Position numbers and translations under genes: made by a program | Assembly (NCBI GenBank): GCA_019246575.1 | Contig: JAFAQG010000780.1 | Coordinates: 1 to 5,171, forward strand | Reading direction: 5' to 3' | Source of the DNA: Acidobacteriaceae bacterium | Lineage (GTDB): Bacteria > Acidobacteriota > Terriglobia > Bryobacterales > Bryobacteraceae | DNA length: 5,171 nucleotides | Notes under the pieces: generated by a model | The model's database searches: none | What the model was told of the DNA's origin: nothing | The model's input: only the letters and a program-made list of their open reading frames with translations | Shown here: positions 1-5,171 of the stretch, in pieces | Numbering within the stretch: position 1 is the stretch's first letter | Layout: every line of letters starts with the position of its first letter

Positions 1-101
1 TCCTCATGCACAAGCGTAATCATGCTTTGAATCACGTCCTGCATTTTGTCCAAACGCCTACTGTTCTGAGTTTCCCCGGTGCTGCCGTTACCTTCCGTCA
101 T
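1..101 (-). CDS. N-terminus of an unrecognised small protein (partial, runs off the window)
   Basis: An open frame reads leftward from ATG 101-99 to the window edge: 33 complete codons, with the protein continuing outside. It begins MTEGNGSTGETQNSRRLDKM and continues with an amphipathic, helix-prone stretch (MQDVIQSMITLVHE). A purine-rich ribosome-binding site (AAGGGA in the minus sense, about 109-114) lies 7-8 bases upstream, which supports this start. The polar N-terminus followed by a heptad-like helix resembles short coiled-coil proteins of unknown function, but the fragment is too short to assign a family. It is read in the same direction as trxA and opposite to the TIR/SIR2 pair. Its start is only 55 bp from the left inverted repeat, so the inserted block may have separated it from its original upstream region. 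Confidence 0.55.
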   Translation of the reverse strand, partial: MTEGNGSTGETQNSRRLDKMQDVIQSMITLVHE

Positions 102-156
102 CACAAGTTCCCTTTTTCTATCATCGTTCAACGAGAAAAGCCATGGGTTAAATATT

Positions 157-178
157 GGTAGTGTCCTAAAGGTGCATT
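157..178 (+). repeat. Left terminal inverted repeat
   Basis: This 22-bp sequence starts GGTAGTGTCC and matches the reverse complement of 4624-4645 at 18 of 22 positions. The mismatches are at positions 11, 15, 16 and 20 of the repeat. The perfect outer 10 bp with decay inward is typical of transposon termini. A second end-like copy lies just inside at 194-210. Confidence 0.6.
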
Positions 179-205
179 GAGGAAAACTTTATTGCGTCCC
201 AAAAT
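177..205 (+). promoter_or_regulatory. Weak candidate promoter inside the left end
   Basis: TTGAGG (177-182) and CAAAAT (200-205) are separated by 17 bp, and each matches the sigma-70 consensus at 4 of 6 positions. The site would fire inward toward the TIR gene, just upstream of the palindrome at 227-246, so an operator there would sit about 20-40 bp downstream of the -10. Matches this weak occur by chance, and the distance to the gene (about 490 bp) is long. Confidence 0.18.
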
Positions 206-210
206 TGAGT
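194..210 (+). repeat. Inner left copy of the end sequence
   Basis: GCGTCCCAAAATTGAGT matches the reverse complement of the right end (4625-4641) at 15 of 17 positions, including an exact 12-bp core GTCCCAAAATTG (196-207 against 4628-4639). In this core it is a better match to the right end than the outermost left repeat is. The left end therefore looks composite: the outer ten bases at 157-166, then about 30 bp of other sequence, then the rest of the end. Confidence 0.5.
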
Positions 211-226
211 GGGGCAAATTGCTCTT

Positions 227-246
227 CCATTTTAATATTGAAATGG
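227..246. promoter_or_regulatory. 20-bp AT-rich palindrome, candidate operator
   Basis: CCATTTTAATATTGAAATGG is a dyad with 9 of 10 base pairs matching, the only mismatch being T233/G240. Its centre is AATATT and the arms are CCATTT/AAATGG. The size and symmetry suit a dimeric helix-turn-helix regulator. It lies just inside the left end of the cassette, upstream of both genes. No regulator gene is present in the window, so the binding protein would be encoded elsewhere. It could instead be a short RNA hairpin or chance. Confidence 0.35.
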
Positions 247-698
247 TGCGAACACAGTCTCATCAGATTTCTTGCGTACTGCCAGCAAATTACCGAGAAC
301 CCCACATCACATGCACAAACGGGAAGGCATGCTTGCATTGAATAAAGAGATGGCGTTTAGATTACCGGCCGGAAGCAGACTTCCCGGTCCGTATCTGGCT
401 GACAGTTTCCGGATAGCCCAAAATCTGTTGATAATGGGGAAACTAAATACTTCGCCGTCACAAATGATCTACACACGCGTCCTCGGTCGCCCGAGTTACG
501 TGATTCATGCTCAAAGAATGTCGAGCCCTCCACGGTTGGCAAGCTCCGTGAACCGTTCGTCAGGCAAGGTGCTCAGTCGAGAAATCCCCAGGCACTGTGG
601 GCTAGTTTTGCAGGCACAGCTCGCGACCGGGGCTAGCCGCCTCTCCAGACCGGCTGTCCGTGATTTTGGCATAATGCTCTTCGAATGGTTACCCCAGC
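247..698 (+). other. Long non-coding leader upstream of the TIR-STAND gene
   Basis: No convincing gene is seen here. An open frame from TTG 272 to 706 gives a 144-residue product of no recognisable family with no ribosome-binding site, and it overlaps the TIR start. Several short hairpins are visible. One is at about 367-389 (GGAAG/CTTCC, loop CAGA, extended by G-C pairs past a bulge). Another is a perfect 5-bp stem with a 4-base loop at 482-495 (CTCGG/CCGAG). Two mutually exclusive pairings lie at 531-556: CACGG 531-535 with CCGTG 546-550, or ACGGTT 532-537 with AACCGT 551-556. None is followed by a T-run, so none is an intrinsic terminator. The region may hold a regulated leader or decayed sequence. 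Confidence 0.4.
667..675 (+). promoter_or_regulatory. Candidate extended -10 promoter element for the TIR-STAND gene
   Basis: TGGCATAAT has the TGn extension followed by CATAAT, 5 of 6 against the sigma-70 -10 consensus. Its end is 23 bases before ATG 699. A -35 at the right spacing (647-652) is not consensus-like, which is tolerable for extended -10 promoters. Transcription would start near 682, leaving a short leader without a Shine-Dalgarno sequence. This matches the lack of a ribosome-binding site in front of ATG 699. Confidence 0.25.
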
Positions 699-798
699 AT
701 GCATGACTACTTCATAAGCTATTCGAGACAGGATCGCGAATGGGCGGAATGGATTGCGTGGCAACTTGAAGACGCCGGGAATAGCGTTTGGCTACACC
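699..798 (+). pseudogene. N-terminal part of the TIR domain, out of frame with the rest of its gene
   Basis: From ATG 699 the frame reads MHDYFISYSRQDREW and on to SVWL at 794: the first beta strand (YFISYS), the RQD turn and the first helix (WAEWIAWQLEDAG) of a bacterial TIR domain. Past about 797 this frame degenerates and stops at 974, while the next TIR motif (TWDFSPGSNF) is encoded one frame over from 796. The usual wording of this family at the junction (valine-rich strand, then Q-A-W-D-F) would be restored by two extra bases in codon 795-797, so a 2-bp deletion is the neatest explanation. A single-base insertion is the alternative. ATG 699 is the only usable start here, because an in-frame TAA lies at 672-674. 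No homopolymer or slippery heptamer is at the junction, which argues against phase variation or programmed frameshifting. Confidence 0.75.
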
Positions 799-3339
799 TG
801 GGACTTCAGTCCGGGCTCCAACTTTGTGGACACAATGGAACGGGCCGTATCAGAATCCCGGCATATCGTGGCCGTGCTTTCCCCCGATTACTTGGCCAGC
901 GTGTACACTCGCGCAGAATGGGCGCTCGCCTTAAACAAAGCCAATCCAAACCAAGAAACGCTTATCGGCGTTAGGGTACGGAATTGTGATGCTAACAGTA
1001 TCATAAGCTCTCTGCTCTATGTTGATCTGGTTGGCCTAGAAGAACATGAAGCTCGGCAAAGACTTTTGCAATCTGTCGGAAGTCATCGAAAGCGTCCGTC
1101 CGCCCCGCCGACCTTTCCAGTAAGTTCGATTCGCGCCCGGATTGGTGCCCAGGAACGTACAGAGCTGCGCTTACCTCACGCGCGGAATCCCTTCTTTGTA
1201 GGGCGAGAGGCGGAGTTATCTTCCATCGCTAAAAACTTTTCCCTGTCTTCGGGAGTGGGAACGGTTCAGGTAATCTGCGGAATGGCAGGCGTCGGAAAAA
1301 CCCAACTCGTGCTTGAGTACCTGTACCGCTACGGCAGCAAATATCCAGCCGTGGCATGGCTCGGCTCTGTCGAAAAGGCAGGCGCCAGGGCTCCACTTGA
1401 AAGTACAACGGCTACTCCGGACGGTAATAGGGGGCTAAGCACTGTAGGGACCAGATCAGAATTGCTCGATTGGCGGGGCGGCTTACTGATACTCGACGAT
1501 GTCGACAATTCATCCATTTTTGACGTCGCAAGTTTTGGAGATACTCGCACTCACGTACTGATCACCTCTCGAGCAAGCGAATGGCCCATCCAGTATCGGA
1601 CTCTTCACCTATCGCCGTTTTCACGAGAGGAGTCGATCCAGTATTTGCTCAAGAGAACAGGACAATCTGACAGTAACACTGCGTCCAACATAGCGAACGA
1701 GCTTGGGGATTTGCCACTCGCCTTGGAGCAAGCGGCAGCGTTTATTGAAGGGACGCACTCGTCGATGCGGGAGTACCTTGATACTCTCGAGATTAATCCG
1801 CGCGACCTGCTAAGAACGGGATCGCCCCGCTCAGATTATTCAAGCTCGGTCGCACTTTCGATCGGTTTAGCGCTGGATCATATGGCGGCTTCGGATGTGC
1901 AAGCTTCCGAGATTCTAAATCTTCTCGCCTTCTGCGATTCGCGAGACATTCCGGTATCGTTGATTACTTCCTCCATCAGCTCCAAAGCCATACCGGCTGC
2001 TCTGGTCAAGGGAAGAGAGCTTGAAAGTGCTCTGCGGTCCTTGGCAGCGGCGTCGCTTGTATCTGTTACATCTGACTCCATTGATGTACATAAGTTAATT
2101 CAAGCGATAACTCGGGAACGTCTGGCACAATATGGCCTGCAGAGTGAGTGGTTAGGAAGGACAGTAATAGCGTTATCATCTGTCTTCTCATTCCAAAAGA
2201 GCGATAACCGCACTTGGGTTCTAGCGGCTCGATTGGTGCCTCATATTTTGCGGTGCGTTGGATTCGCGGAGCGTATTTGTGCGCCGAGTCCAGAACCACC
2301 TCGCCTCCTCATGCGGGTATCGGCTCTGCTGCTCGAAAAACGAGAGTTGACGGAGGCTGAGCGGATCACTCGATGGGCTCTCAACCTAGCCACCGCGGTC
2401 GCCGGCCCGGTCAATGCAGAGGTTGCGAGAGCAGCCAATCAGCTGGCACAGATACTTCGGGCGCAAGGGAATTTAGAAGAGGCTCTGCGTTACGCACGGG
2501 AAGCGCTAACGCTAAATGAACGCATATGGGGACCAATACACGGTTATACTGCGAGCGCCGCCAGCACCGTGGCCCAGGTTCTTCAAGCTCAAGGCAATTT
2601 TGATGAGGCTCTACTCTTTATCGAAAAGGCCCAAGAGATAAACCTTTCCGAGTATGGGCAACAGAATCCCTACGCAGGCTCAACGGCGATTACGATTGCA
2701 CAGATTCTGTTGGGAAAAGGCGATTTTGTGGGTGCGCTACGACAGGCTCAGCAGGCGCTCGAAATCGATTTACGCCACTTTGGGGACAAACACCCCTATG
2801 TCGCGAATGCTCATCTAACCATTGGAAGTGTTTTGCATGCCCAGCGCCGATACGCTGAAGCCCTTTTGCATTTCGAATCCGCCCTACAGATTAATCGCGA
2901 TGTTCTCGGAGATCACGTCTACACTGCTGACGTCCTTAGCAAGATCGCCGCAGTGCTGCAAGATGCCGGGGCATTCGAGAAAGCGCTGAGCCACGCCAAG
3001 CTTGCGCTCGAGATGGCAGAACGGCTCTACGCGGCGGAGCATACACAGGTGGCGATCCGTGCACTGCAAGTCGGCGAAATCTTACGCTCGATGGGGGCTG
3101 AGAACGAGGCACTGCGATACTTTCAACGTTCACTTGAGCTCTTGAATCACAGCCAGGTAGTCAGCGGACCTGATCTTGTGCCATACCTGAGCACCGTGGC
3201 TAATGTCTATAGCGCATTGGGTAGGCCGGAGGACGCGAGGACTGCTTTGGCCAAAGCTTTGGCGAACGCAGGACGTGACGCTCCGCTCACAAACCAGATC
3301 AAGTCGCGGTTGGCTCTATTGGACGGAGGCCATCAATGA
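754..3339 (+). CDS. TIR - NB-ARC (STAND) - TPR protein, bacterial NLR-like; TIR N-terminus displaced by a frameshift
   Basis: The longest intact frame starts at TTG 754 and gives 861 residues, but the gene really begins at ATG 699 in another frame; repaired, it would be about 880 residues. Residues below are counted from TTG 754.

The rest of the TIR domain comes first: WDFSPGSNF at 16-24, VAVLSPDYL at 39-47, then YTRAEW with the presumed catalytic Glu at 55. The STAND ATPase follows: FVGRE, Walker A GMAGVGKT at 176-183, Walker B LLILDDVD at 244-251, ITSR at 270-273 and the GLPL-like GDLPLALEQ from 318. A winged-helix-like segment (LLAFCDSRDIPVSLI; VHKLIQAITRERL) follows. The C-terminus, from about 520, is roughly eight TPR units with a 42-residue period of the kinesin-light-chain type (for example LRAQGNLEEALRYAREAL).

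In this family TPRs sense a ligand, NB-ARC oligomerises and TIR cleaves NAD+ or makes a signal. A role in anti-phage defence is inferred. No peptide or protease partner is seen upstream. Confidence 0.85.
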   Translation: MRGNLKTPGIAFGYTWDFSPGSNFVDTMERAVSESRHIVAVLSPDYLASVYTRAEWALALNKANPNQETLIGVRVRNCDANSIISSLLYVDLVGLEEHEARQRLLQSVGSHRKRPSAPPTFPVSSIRARIGAQERTELRLPHARNPFFVGREAELSSIAKNFSLSSGVGTVQVICGMAGVGKTQLVLEYLYRYGSKYPAVAWLGSVEKAGARAPLESTTATPDGNRGLSTVGTRSELLDWRGGLLILDDVDNSSIFDVASFGDTRTHVLITSRASEWPIQYRTLHLSPFSREESIQYLLKRTGQSDSNTASNIANELGDLPLALEQAAAFIEGTHSSMREYLDTLEINPRDLLRTGSPRSDYSSSVALSIGLALDHMAASDVQASEILNLLAFCDSRDIPVSLITSSISSKAIPAALVKGRELESALRSLAAASLVSVTSDSIDVHKLIQAITRERLAQYGLQSEWLGRTVIALSSVFSFQKSDNRTWVLAARLVPHILRCVGFAERICAPSPEPPRLLMRVSALLLEKRELTEAERITRWALNLATAVAGPVNAEVARAANQLAQILRAQGNLEEALRYAREALTLNERIWGPIHGYTASAASTVAQVLQAQGNFDEALLFIEKAQEINLSEYGQQNPYAGSTAITIAQILLGKGDFVGALRQAQQALEIDLRHFGDKHPYVANAHLTIGSVLHAQRRYAEALLHFESALQINRDVLGDHVYTADVLSKIAAVLQDAGAFEKALSHAKLALEMAERLYAAEHTQVAIRALQVGEILRSMGAENEALRYFQRSLELLNHSQVVSGPDLVPYLSTVANVYSALGRPEDARTALAKALANAGRDAPLTNQIKSRLALLDGGHQ
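3325..3329 (+). promoter_or_regulatory. Ribosome-binding site of the SIR2-like gene
   Basis: GGAGG lies inside the end of the TIR-STAND gene, 6 bases before ATG 3336. It fixes that start and shows that the SIR2 gene is translated independently as well as being coupled. It therefore should still be expressed despite the upstream frameshift, provided the message is made. Confidence 0.8.
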
Positions 3340-4223
3340 AAATCGGCCTTGTGGACTCCGCGGATACTCATCTTTCATCGGCGATTCGCAGCAGACTGTC
3401 AAACGGTGATGTGGTTTTATTTGCTGGTTCAGGGCTATCGGCGCAAGCGGCTACCGACGACGGTCAGCATCCACCATTGTGGGCTGGATTGCTGAGAGGC
3501 ATGGTCTCTTGGTGTCGTGAACAAGCCATAATCGACTCCGAGACTGCAACTGAACTAAATACATTTATTGAACAGGGATATCTCATCGAAGCTGGACAGG
3601 AGATACAAGACGTGCTCTCCGAATCGTCCCAGCTGGGCACTTGCCTGCGGGACGTAATTCACTGCAACGGCGCTCCGAAGATAGGCAAGGCGCATGCCCT
3701 GATTGCCGAGCTACCCTTTCGCGCGATTCTGACAACCAACTACGACGGTTTCATCGAAACGGCTTTCGCAATCCGCCATAAGACCGAATTACCTCGATTC
3801 TTTCGCCCCGAGCTGATGAACGGGGTAGTTCCGGAGTACATGAAGCAGAAGCCTTTCATAGTGAAGCTCCATGGAGACCTGAACGACCCAAAATCTATTG
3901 TTCTTGGTTACCGACAATACGAGCGTCTACTATATGATGATCAGACCTATCGCTATTGCCTAGAAACGATCTTCGGAACGTCTTCTGTACTGTTCATCGG
4001 ATTCGGGGGCTCAGACCCGGATCTCGAATCAATAATTAGCCGCGTGTCGTCATTCACGGGCCGGAGACGTGCTCACTGGATGCTCGTACCTCGTGGCACG
4101 TTTCCCTATTTGAAGGCTAAACGCATGCTCGTCGATAAAGGTATCACCGTAATCGAATACGAAAAGGATTCCATGCATACTGGGGTGATCGACTTTTTGG
4201 AGCGTCTTCGTGTCACAACCTAG
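3336..4223 (+). CDS. SIR2-like (SIR2_2 family) protein, probable NADase effector
   Basis: The 295-residue protein is predicted cytoplasmic, with no signal peptide or membrane segment. NAD-binding motifs are in order: VVLFAGSGLSAQA with the GSGLS loop at 31-35, TTNYD at 133-137 (Asn135), VKLHGD with the expected catalytic His at 179, and FIGFGGSDPDL from 220, the second Rossmann motif. The Cys-x-x-Cys zinc module of classical sirtuin deacetylases is absent. This is typical of the defence-type SIR2 domains that hydrolyse NAD+, as in Thoeris ThsA, DSR and SIR2-Argonaute systems. The protein is essentially the SIR2 domain alone, with no recognisable SLOG, STAND or other sensor, so its control must come from elsewhere, most simply from the TIR-STAND protein. 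The start overlaps the upstream stop (ATGA at 3336-3339), indicating one operon and translational coupling. NADase activity is inferred from motifs, and a different nucleotide substrate is possible. Confidence 0.88.
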   Translation: MKIGLVDSADTHLSSAIRSRLSNGDVVLFAGSGLSAQAATDDGQHPPLWAGLLRGMVSWCREQAIIDSETATELNTFIEQGYLIEAGQEIQDVLSESSQLGTCLRDVIHCNGAPKIGKAHALIAELPFRAILTTNYDGFIETAFAIRHKTELPRFFRPELMNGVVPEYMKQKPFIVKLHGDLNDPKSIVLGYRQYERLLYDDQTYRYCLETIFGTSSVLFIGFGGSDPDLESIISRVSSFTGRRRAHWMLVPRGTFPYLKAKRMLVDKGITVIEYEKDSMHTGVIDFLERLRVTT

Positions 4224-4253
4224 TCTAAGATTCTGGCGGATCAAACAGCGCAA

Positions 4254-4327
4254 AATCGACAACGGGTGAGATTGGTTCCACACAGTAGCGCCCGACGGTG
4301 AGCCTGCTGGCGTTCTAATTGTCGATT
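4254..4327 (+). repeat. 9-bp inverted repeat downstream of the SIR2 gene
   Basis: AATCGACAA (4254-4262) is the exact reverse complement of TTGTCGATT (4319-4327), with 56 bases between. A second pairing, CGGTGAG (4296-4302) with CTCACCG (4329-4335), crosses the first, so together they would form a pseudoknot-type fold in the 3' region of the transcript. It may be chance. Confidence 0.3.
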
Positions 4328-4360
4328 ACTCACCGCAAGTCCGGAAGGGTTTACCAGGAC

Positions 4361-4386
4361 GGCTCAAGCGGTCTCAGAACTGAGCC
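4361..4386 (+). terminator. Weak hairpin after the TIR/SIR2 operon
   Basis: GGCTCA (4361-4366) pairs with TGAGCC (4381-4386) across a 14-base loop, and a smaller alternative (CTCA/TGAG) sits within it. No T-run follows (TACCACCAAC), so it is a poor intrinsic terminator. It is listed only because it is the clearest hairpin downstream of the operon. Confidence 0.15.
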
Positions 4387-4623
4387 TACCACCAACATGC
4401 CTGGCATCTGCGTTTGTTCGCAATTTATTCAGCGCAAAAGGCTTTTAGCGGATGGGGTGGATAGGTCCTGTGAAACGCGCTAGCATCCGGAAATTTATTC
4501 TGGCACTTTGTCGGTAATGATTTGGTGAACTGATTCACGCTGGAATCTCTCGTAGAGTTGCCAAAATCCGCTGGTTTTGCAGGCTGTGCTTTGAAAACGC
4601 GCTTAACGGTAAAGTGAGCCATT

Positions 4624-4645
4624 AACGCAATTTTGGGACACTACC
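4624..4645 (-). repeat. Right terminal inverted repeat
   Basis: Its reverse complement begins GGTAGTGTCC and matches the left end (157-178) at 18 of 22 positions and the inner left copy (194-210) at 15 of 17. It ends 41 bp short of the trxA terminator, so the thioredoxin unit is left whole. Confidence 0.6.
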
Positions 4646-4686
4646 GAAACATTTGCAAAAAGCGGCAGACCTTTGACAAAATGCCG

Positions 4687-4732
4687 AAAACAAAACCGGA
4701 AAAGCGAATGGCAAAACGGCCCGCTTTTCCGG
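4687..4732 (-). terminator. Intrinsic terminator of trxA
   Basis: A perfect 11-bp stem pairs CCGGAAAAGCG (4696-4706) with CGCTTTTCCGG (4722-4732) around a 15-base loop. On the minus strand it is followed by TTTTGTTTT (4695-4687). It lies about 42 bp past the trxA stop. The T-run is on one side only, so it works leftward. Confidence 0.85.
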
Positions 4733-4774
4733 CTTCGAGATCAAAATTTCAAGTTAGGTTTAACAAATAGGAAA

Positions 4775-5146
4775 TTACAGGTGCTTGTCGAGCATCTTCT
4801 GAAATTCCGGCTTTCCGATTGCCCCTACTTTCTGTTCGACAACCTGACCGCCTTTGAAGAGAAGCACAGTCGGGATTCCACGAATTCCGTAACGCATCGA
4901 GGTCTGCTGATTCGAGTCCACGTCGAGTTTTCCGACTTTAACCTTGCCTGCGTACTCAGAGGCAACTTGGTCGACCGTCGGTCCCATCATCCGGCAGGGT
5001 CCGCACCATTCGGCCCAAAAATCAACCAGCACCGGGACTTCGGAATTCAGAACGTCCTTGTCAAAAGTTGAATCAGTGAAGGTCAGAGTATCGTGTTTGT
5101 CAGAACTTGTATTAGTAGTAGAGGTTAGAGTATCGTTTACAGCCAT
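4775..5146 (-). CDS. trxA: Thioredoxin
   Basis: This cytoplasmic thiol-disulfide reductant is normally reduced by thioredoxin reductase and passes electrons to ribonucleotide reductase, peroxiredoxins and other targets. The 123-residue protein has the full fold: VLVDFWAEWCGPC with the buried Asp at 42 and the redox pair Cys48/Cys51, the strand VKVGKLDVD (69-77), and GIRGIPT with the cis-proline at 92, ending in the usual amphipathic helix. It is about 15-20 residues longer than the 105-110 usual for the family. The excess is an N-terminal Ser/Thr/Asp-rich tail containing DTLT twice, without a signal peptide or lipobox. The start is set by AGGAG (5153-5157) six bases upstream of ATG 5146-5144. 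It has its own terminator and is unrelated to the neighbouring TIR/SIR2 pair. The promoter lies beyond the window. Confidence 0.96.
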   Translation of the reverse strand: MAVNDTLTSTTNTSSDKHDTLTFTDSTFDKDVLNSEVPVLVDFWAEWCGPCRMMGPTVDQVASEYAGKVKVGKLDVDSNQQTSMRYGIRGIPTVLLFKGGQVVEQKVGAIGKPEFQKMLDKHL

Positions 5147-5171
5147 CGTTATCTCCTCTAGTTTGATGATG

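Larger units (their letters stand above)
4224..4623. other. Non-coding 3' part of the cassette
   Basis: No supported gene is present. A 65-codon leftward frame at 4425-4622 has no ribosome-binding site and an unrecognisable product. Visible structure is limited to a pair of 9-bp inverted repeats (4254-4262/4319-4327), a short hairpin at 4361-4386, and a 9-bp direct repeat AATTTATTC at 4422-4430 and 4492-4500, 70 bp apart. No clear intrinsic terminator follows the SIR2 gene. Confidence 0.5.
157..4645. mobile_element. Candidate inverted-repeat-bounded cassette carrying the TIR-STAND/SIR2 pair
   Basis: The 4489-bp block begins with GGTAGTGTCC and ends with its exact reverse complement GGACACTACC. 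The similarity extends over 22 bp at 18/22. Everything inside is read rightward, while both flanking genes are read leftward. No transposase, integrase or recognisable fragment of one is visible, so the element would be non-autonomous and moved in trans, or a relic. No target-site duplication is evident: the bases just outside are AAATATT on the left and GAAACAT on the right. That absence weakens the call. The family of the ends is not recognised. An alternative is two unrelated copies of a dispersed intergenic repeat that happen to flank the genes. Confidence 0.42.

Noticed and set aside
272..706. 144-codon rightward open frame from a TTG
   Set aside because: No family resemblance, no ribosome-binding site, arginine/serine/proline-rich composition typical of a chance frame, and it runs over the true TIR start.
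788..805. Programmed ribosomal frameshift or slipped-strand phase variation in the TIR gene
   Set aside because: The junction sequence GTTTGGCTACACCTGGG contains no slippery heptamer, long homopolymer or short tandem repeat, and the neatest repair needs two added bases, so a mutation or sequencing error is more likely.
2310..3290. TPR-coding region as a DNA tandem repeat or CRISPR-like array
   Set aside because: The 126-bp periodicity exists only at protein level; the DNA units are too diverged to be a nucleotide repeat.
4425..4622. 65-codon leftward frame starting next to the right inverted repeat, considered as a transposase remnant
   Set aside because: The product has no transposase motif or similarity I recognise, and there is no ribosome-binding site.
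151..4652. Target-site duplication at the cassette edges
   Set aside because: The flanks AAATATT and GAAACAT do not match at the positions required; a partial likeness (AATATT/AACATT) is offset and not convincing.
4673..5071. 132-codon rightward frame opposite trxA
   Set aside because: It is antisense to a clear thioredoxin gene and runs through its terminator; a shadow of the real gene.

Overview
The window looks like a chromosomal site in a Gram-negative soil-type bacterium. The thioredoxin sequence and moderate G+C would fit Acidobacteria, but this is an impression from sequence style, not a test. Two ordinary leftward genes frame the window: the N-terminus of an unrecognised small protein (1-101, minus, cut by the window edge) and trxA, a complete thioredoxin (4775-5146, minus) with a good intrinsic terminator at 4687-4732.

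Between them lies a block of about 4.5 kb transcribed in the opposite direction. It is bounded by imperfect 22-bp inverted repeats (157-178 and 4624-4645; 18 of 22 positions match, the outer ten, GGTAGTGTCC, perfectly). No transposase is visible inside. The block has a non-coding leader of about 520 bp with a 20-bp near-perfect palindrome and several hairpins, two tightly coupled genes, and about 400 bp of non-coding 3' sequence.

The first gene encodes a TIR - NB-ARC (STAND ATPase) - winged-helix - tetratricopeptide-repeat protein, the architecture of bacterial NLR-like immune proteins. Its reading frame is broken inside the TIR domain. The first 32 residues of the domain lie in one frame from ATG 699, and the rest continues in another frame after about position 797, as if two bases were lost (or one gained). 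The second gene overlaps the first by 4 bases (ATGA) and has a strong ribosome-binding site. It encodes a SIR2-like (SIR2_2 type) protein with the NAD-binding and catalytic motifs intact.

TIR and SIR2 domains in bacterial immunity are typically NAD-consuming or NAD-signalling enzymes. The simplest reading is therefore a two-gene anti-phage (abortive-infection) system. The TPR array would sense, the NB-ARC would switch by oligomerising, and TIR and/or SIR2 would act on NAD+. It resembles Thoeris in pairing TIR with SIR2, but here the TIR is fused to a STAND sensor and the SIR2 protein lacks an appended SLOG-type domain. That function is inferred from domains and layout and is not shown directly. 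The frameshift may be a real lesion that leaves SIR2 as the only working effector, or it may be a sequencing error.
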